Shown: positions 59,725 through 64,000 of the stretch, in pieces | Position numbering within the stretch: the stretch's first letter is position 1 | Layout of the letters: every line of letters starts with the position of its first letter | DNA from: Cyanoderma ruficeps | Taxonomy: Eukaryota; Chordata; Aves; Passeriformes; Timaliidae | Direction of reading: 5' to 3' | NCBI GenBank assembly: GCA_008694505.1 | Contig: VZDJ01000090.1 | Span: 11,357,646-11,421,645 of the forward strand | DNA: 64,000 nucleotides | Notes under the pieces: generated by a model | What the model saw: the letters and a program-made list of their open reading frames with translations, nothing else | Database searches by the model: none | What the model was told of the DNA's origin: nothing | Made by a program: the position numbers and the translations under genes

Positions 59725-62700
59725 GGTTGGCCTTCATATGGTAGTATTTCATTAGTGTGTAATTGTTGGATCAATGTGCCTGTTATTTGTTTTGTTTTGC
59801 TCATTGGTTGCACTTTTTATACTCTGCCTTTTCAGCAACTTGCACTTTGCATGATGAAATGCTCAACAGCCTACCCCAATAGAACATAATTGGTCAGAAA
59901 TGGCACTAAACAGGAGCAGAGGGCCACAGGGACGTGTGGCTGGAATGGCAGAGAAGGTGAGGGAGCTCATTCTCCTCTGTTTATCCCCAAACATATGCTC
60001 TCTTTCTCTGAAACATGACCTGTAAGTTAGGCCTTCAAATTAGAAAAAGTAATTAGAAAGTTGAAGCAGGAAGTCCCCTAGGCCTGAACTGTTCTTCCTT
60101 TTCTCCCATACTCTGACCTGTCACTGAGGTAACAAGGAACAAAAATTCACTTAGAGCATTAAATATCTTTCAGATGTTTAACTGCTGGTGAGAGGGGAGT
60201 GTGCATGGCTCGCCATGTTGCCTCCAAAGCCTGGGTGGAACTGGGTCTGGATTGTGTCATACACAGGGTGTAGGTGTGCACATGCAGCTGTGAGGAAGGA
60301 GGAGTACAAGCAGCAGGCAGAGGAAGAAACCTTCTTCCCTCTTGTGCCCCACATGCAGAAGAGGCAGTGCTGCTGGCATCAGAAAGGCACCAGAGCCAGG
60401 GGTGGGAAGGGATGACAGAAGAAGCAGAGGGTCACTGTAAAAGCCCACTGGGTGTCCCACTGCCAATTCAGTGCCTTGTCCCCTGCAAAGCTGCCCCCCC
60501 AGCCCATGCCACCCACTCATCCAAGCCTCCTGTGGTCAAAGGGACCCGCTGGCTGCAAAGTCATTAGTGCAGGTTTCAAAGAAGTTCAAAACCAAAACAC
60601 AGTGATGAAGTGGGAGTTTCTGTGCCAAGTGCCAAGCGAACCTGAAAGGTTAGTTTACTCTTTAATGAAATTCCTGCTTCAAAGTCTCCCTCTCTTTTCC
60701 ACCAGGGACCTGTGATTTCTTTAAGCAATGTTTAGAGGACACCAGTCTGCAAGGGTAATCATCCCCGCCTCTGGCAGGAACGGCTCGTGCACTAGCATTC
60801 CTAAAAAGGCTCTCTTTGTGAATAATTGGATTTGTCTCTGGAGTTCAAGATTTCTTTTTCTGTGGGACTGACTGTAGCTGTGCTTCCTCCTTAGGTGCAG
60901 ATTGCTGTAATTGAGGCAGAAGAAATGTATTGCAGTGGAGGGTTTTGTGAGCATGACGCATAACAGGATGATTGCCATGGAAAGAGTCATTTGTAGTGTT
61001 TAAAATACTTCCTCCAGTGGTGAACAGATCTGCAGAAAATAATTAAAGGATCTGCCACTGCCATTGTCTACTCCCACAGGAATGGAAAAAAATTAATGCT
61101 GCATGAGATGTCCCTGTGCAGTGGACACAGCCCCTCACTGCAGTGCTCTGTCAAGGACCCATCCTCGATGATACTCAGAGTCCATCTGTACCTGACACCA
61201 CCTGGGACACAGGACTATCAACCAGGTCAAATGCTTGTGCAGCCTAAAAGAAAACACTGTGGTTCACACATCCACTGACAAGGTGTATCATTCGCTTGGG
61301 CACAGCTGCTTTCCCTCTGAAACCTCCCAGCCCTGCAGTGATTTCTGGGTGTCTCTGGAATGGCAGGAAAAACCTGCACATCCCAACTCTGAGACAATCG
61401 TCCCTGTAGCTTCTCCACCAAGGAAAAGCCACATACAGATGCGTCCTCCCTCCAGCTACCAACAAGGTCCACTCTCCCTGGATATGTTTCAGTACCTCCT
61501 TGCATCCTGGTGCATCACATCCAACCGTGGTGTTTACAAAGCTGCCTGTAAGTAACTTCCCAGGAAAGGGGTGGTGGGGGGAAGAAATTCTCATAAGAAT
61601 TTGCTGTGAGCAGGACCTCAAGTCTGGCTCCAGGGAAAGATGTCTCCCAGCCAGGAGGTGAGATAAGTGGTGTGTCTCAGAATGGGTTTTGCTGTCATTT
61701 GCAGAGGCAGGATTGTGCTGTTCACGCACGTGAATGTCGGCAGCAGGGTGACTATTTCAGGACATGGGCTTAAGGTAGAAATTGGGACAAAACACAGCTC
61801 TGAATGGAACAAAAGCCCATCATGCTGGGACATTTCTTTCTTGTCTGTCTTTAATCACCAAGCACAGCAACAGAGCTGGGTGGTTGCATTCAGCCAACAC
61901 AATGAAACATGGCAGCAGTATATTTTTAGGATGTTATTTTACAGGGGGGGAACAAATTCCGAGAGCAAGATACAGTGATCTAGTAACTCAAACAAGCTGC
62001 TCAGGGATTTCTTTGTCTCTTGAATATGCCACACAGCACTTGGGTTGTCTTGTCAATTTGTGATGTGTGTTTCAGATCAATAAAAAAGCTCATTTAAGAC
62101 AAAATACATTCTCTCATGATACAAAGCTTACATGACCTGATCAGCAGGAGAAGCTAAGATAACTGCAATCATAAATGAAAATCCAAATTTTAGACTGCAG
62201 TGAGATTTTCTTGGACTCCAGTATCTGCAGGTAATCTCTGTGTTCTTTGTAGTCTTTGCTCTGAAGTGGAAACCAAAACATATCTCTTTAGTATTTTTAT
62301 TCTCTTCTGTAGCTGTCAATTACAATGGCTTGAATATTCTGTTCATCCTCAGCTTCAGGACTTCGTGATCCTCTGGGACAGATCTTTGTCAGATTTTTGG
62401 ATGACAAGCAGAGATTTCATCCCCAGGGAAAATTCCTTTAGCAGTAACCTGGGCATCCAGTGCATTTCCTAAAAGGGCTCTTAGTGCATTTCCTCAGGTA
62501 GAAGAGCAGTGCAAACAAAATAGGACTGTGCAGCAGCATTTATTCTCCAAGATGTGCATTTATTATCCCCTCTGGAGCCCTGACATAGCCTGGCCAGCAC
62601 TACTAGCTCCAGCTGGAACCTACTTAAATGTGCCACGAAAAGTTTGCATATGCACAAATTAGGGAAGTGGCAGAGATGCTGTTAACACCTGGCAGGTCAC

Positions 62701-63650
62701 AGAATAGGAAAATGACCAGAGAGTCTTTCACCTTTTACTTTGTATCTTGCATACTGGAGGTATGGGGAGGGAGCTCCATGGTTAGTAAAAGTTGGCAGTC
62801 AGGAAAAGACATGTCAGGACTCAGCTCAGTCAAGGACTCCCTCCTGAGGGAGGGCACTGCTGGCAGACAGAAATGCCTGTTTAAGGGACTGTGACACTTG
62901 CTTTCTCTTCCTTGAGGAATGGGCTGTAGTAGGGTCTGTCCCAAAGTCCAAATGGTGCCTTGTCCTTGGGCCCCTTGGAGCTATCAGAGGCAACAAGCAT
63001 CCTGCCCAATCCGTACTGCCAAACATCCACACGAAGAAGTGCCAGCACATAACACATATCCACACTGTGCACACAAGGTGTCCTGCCCTGCTCTTTTTGG
63101 CTCGGGGGAAAGAAGCATGATAAGCAAGACTCAAACCTGTTTCCTTCTGAAAAGCTGCCAACAGCAGCAAATTTGCATGATTTGCCAGCAATGAGATGCT
63201 TTGCTGGCAGGTGTGTGCCTAGCTCATGGAAATGCAGCATGCTTTCAGGACAGCTCAGAAGGATGTACAGGTGACCCAAAATAAGGACAGGTGACATGAC
63301 TGCCAGGAACCACACTCCTCCACCTGAGGGTGCTGCCATTACCCAAACTGACAGCTGAAGGACAGTACAGGGATTAACCACACCAAGGGACATGGTCACG
63401 TGATATTGGAATTCAGCAAACTGAGGAAAATACTTCATGTTTTTCTTAGGAAGGAAAAGGAGGGAAAAAAGTGAAAGTAGAAACTCTAACTCTAAATTTC
63501 TGGAGATTTTTTTTTTTATGTTTTGCTGTGTTTTTTAAAGATACTGAGTGTAGAGAGTATAGAAATCGTATATGTGAGACTAACACACGAAGGAAATCAA
63601 GGAAGAAAGAAAATCAGCTTTTTTGTATGCTATCTACCATACAGTACACA
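59725..63650. other. gene-free unique sequence
   Basis: No gene recognised. Two fairly long minus-strand open frames, 61244-61729 (161 codons) and 62881-63438 (185 codons), lack domains, overlap plus-strand frames of similar quality and have no splice support. The 60730-60990 part keeps a few CpGs in AT-rich context. Confidence 0.45.
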
Positions 63651-63752
63651 GAACATACAGAATCATCAGGCTTGAAAGAGATCTCAGAGAACAATTCCAA
63701 CAGCTAACCTGGCACCACCATAATCACCCCTAAACCATATCCCCAAAAATTT
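63651..63752 (-). mobile_element. CR1 LINE fragment, minus strand
   Basis: The plus strand reads 'acagaatcatcaggcttgaaa', 'gagatctcagagaac', 'ttccaacagctaacctggcacca' and 'cccctaaaccatatcccc', in the order of the reverse-complement CR1 3' end (octamers, then aggttggaaaagacctc-like, then ccaaccgttaacctagcact-like, then accactaaaccatgtccc-like). The 3' end lies to the left. It is an old, short, non-coding copy. Confidence 0.8.
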
Positions 63753-64000
63753 TATATTCAAACTTAGGTACATGGTTTGTTTTTGAGAGTGTTTAAACCA
63801 GTCAACAGCTTACTCTGAGTTAATCTGAAAAGACAAAGGGAAAATTACTGGTTTTCAACATGGGCTAAAATGTAGGTAATGTTTTTGTCTTTAAGGTTTC
63901 ACAAGATGTACTCATTTTATCACTCTGGCAGGAAACTGAGGCTTTCGGCTTAATGAGGCATTTCTTTGAAGTCATGCTGAGTGATTGTGCTGCACATCTG

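Noticed and set aside
62881..63438. 185-codon minus-strand open frame
   Set aside because: No recognised domain, no splice or promoter context, and overlapping plus-strand frames of similar length.
1..64000. CRISPR arrays, operons, phage or plasmid modules
   Set aside because: No regularly spaced repeats, no closely packed co-directional genes and clear avian retroelements throughout; the window is vertebrate nuclear DNA.

Overview
This is vertebrate nuclear DNA, most likely from a bird and probably a songbird. The evidence is at least six fragments of the chicken-repeat-1 (CR1) LINE family with its characteristic 3' end, several retroviral long terminal repeats (LTRs) of avian type, low recognisable repeat density (about 6% of the window), short microsatellites, and no compact gene arrangement. 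Open frames on both strands are short, interleaved and without recognisable domains, as expected by chance in gene-free DNA. I found no complete protein-coding gene, no rRNA or tRNA gene, no CRISPR array and no prokaryotic-style operon. The window reads as intergenic or deep-intronic sequence.

Layout. 1-14.6 kb: unique AT-rich sequence with two CR1 fragments (811-863 plus; 5461-5700 minus) and an (AC)n tract. 14.66-15.06 kb: the only CpG island, with about 28 CpGs in 400 bp, a GC box and a short (CA)8 tract; it is the best promoter candidate for an unseen transcript. 19.5 kb: one exon-like block (19546-19681) with a good acceptor and coding-like codon use but no recognised product. 20.1-33.3 kb: three solo LTRs, each bounded by a perfect target-site duplication (AATAT at 20133-20664; CCAGG at 22729-23356; GTTACT at 32531-33249), plus a three-copy minisatellite and low-complexity T/G-rich DNA. 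35.4-36.9 kb: a perfect 10-bp hairpin, a weak LTR-like remnant and a CR1 3' end. 41.5-42.2 kb: the longest CR1 piece (about 0.7 kb, minus), carrying a decayed C-terminus of the CR1 ORF2 protein. 44.5 kb: a (GGTT)n microsatellite interrupted by a 12-base assembly gap. 52.8-53.1 kb: an A-rich tract and another CR1 3' end. 59.4-59.7 kb: a probable LTR on the minus strand with a CCAAT box, TATA box and AATAAA in tight succession. 63.65-63.75 kb: a final CR1 fragment.

Nothing here forms a multi-gene system. The items most worth follow-up are the CpG island, the exon-like block, the dated cluster of solo LTRs, and several AT-rich blocks with homeodomain-type TAAT motifs and unusually retained CpGs (28.8-29.1, 49.0-49.55 and 54.9-55.2 kb) that could be conserved regulatory elements. 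These last are inferences and would need alignment to other bird genomes. Family names rest on remembered consensus patterns; no database search was run.
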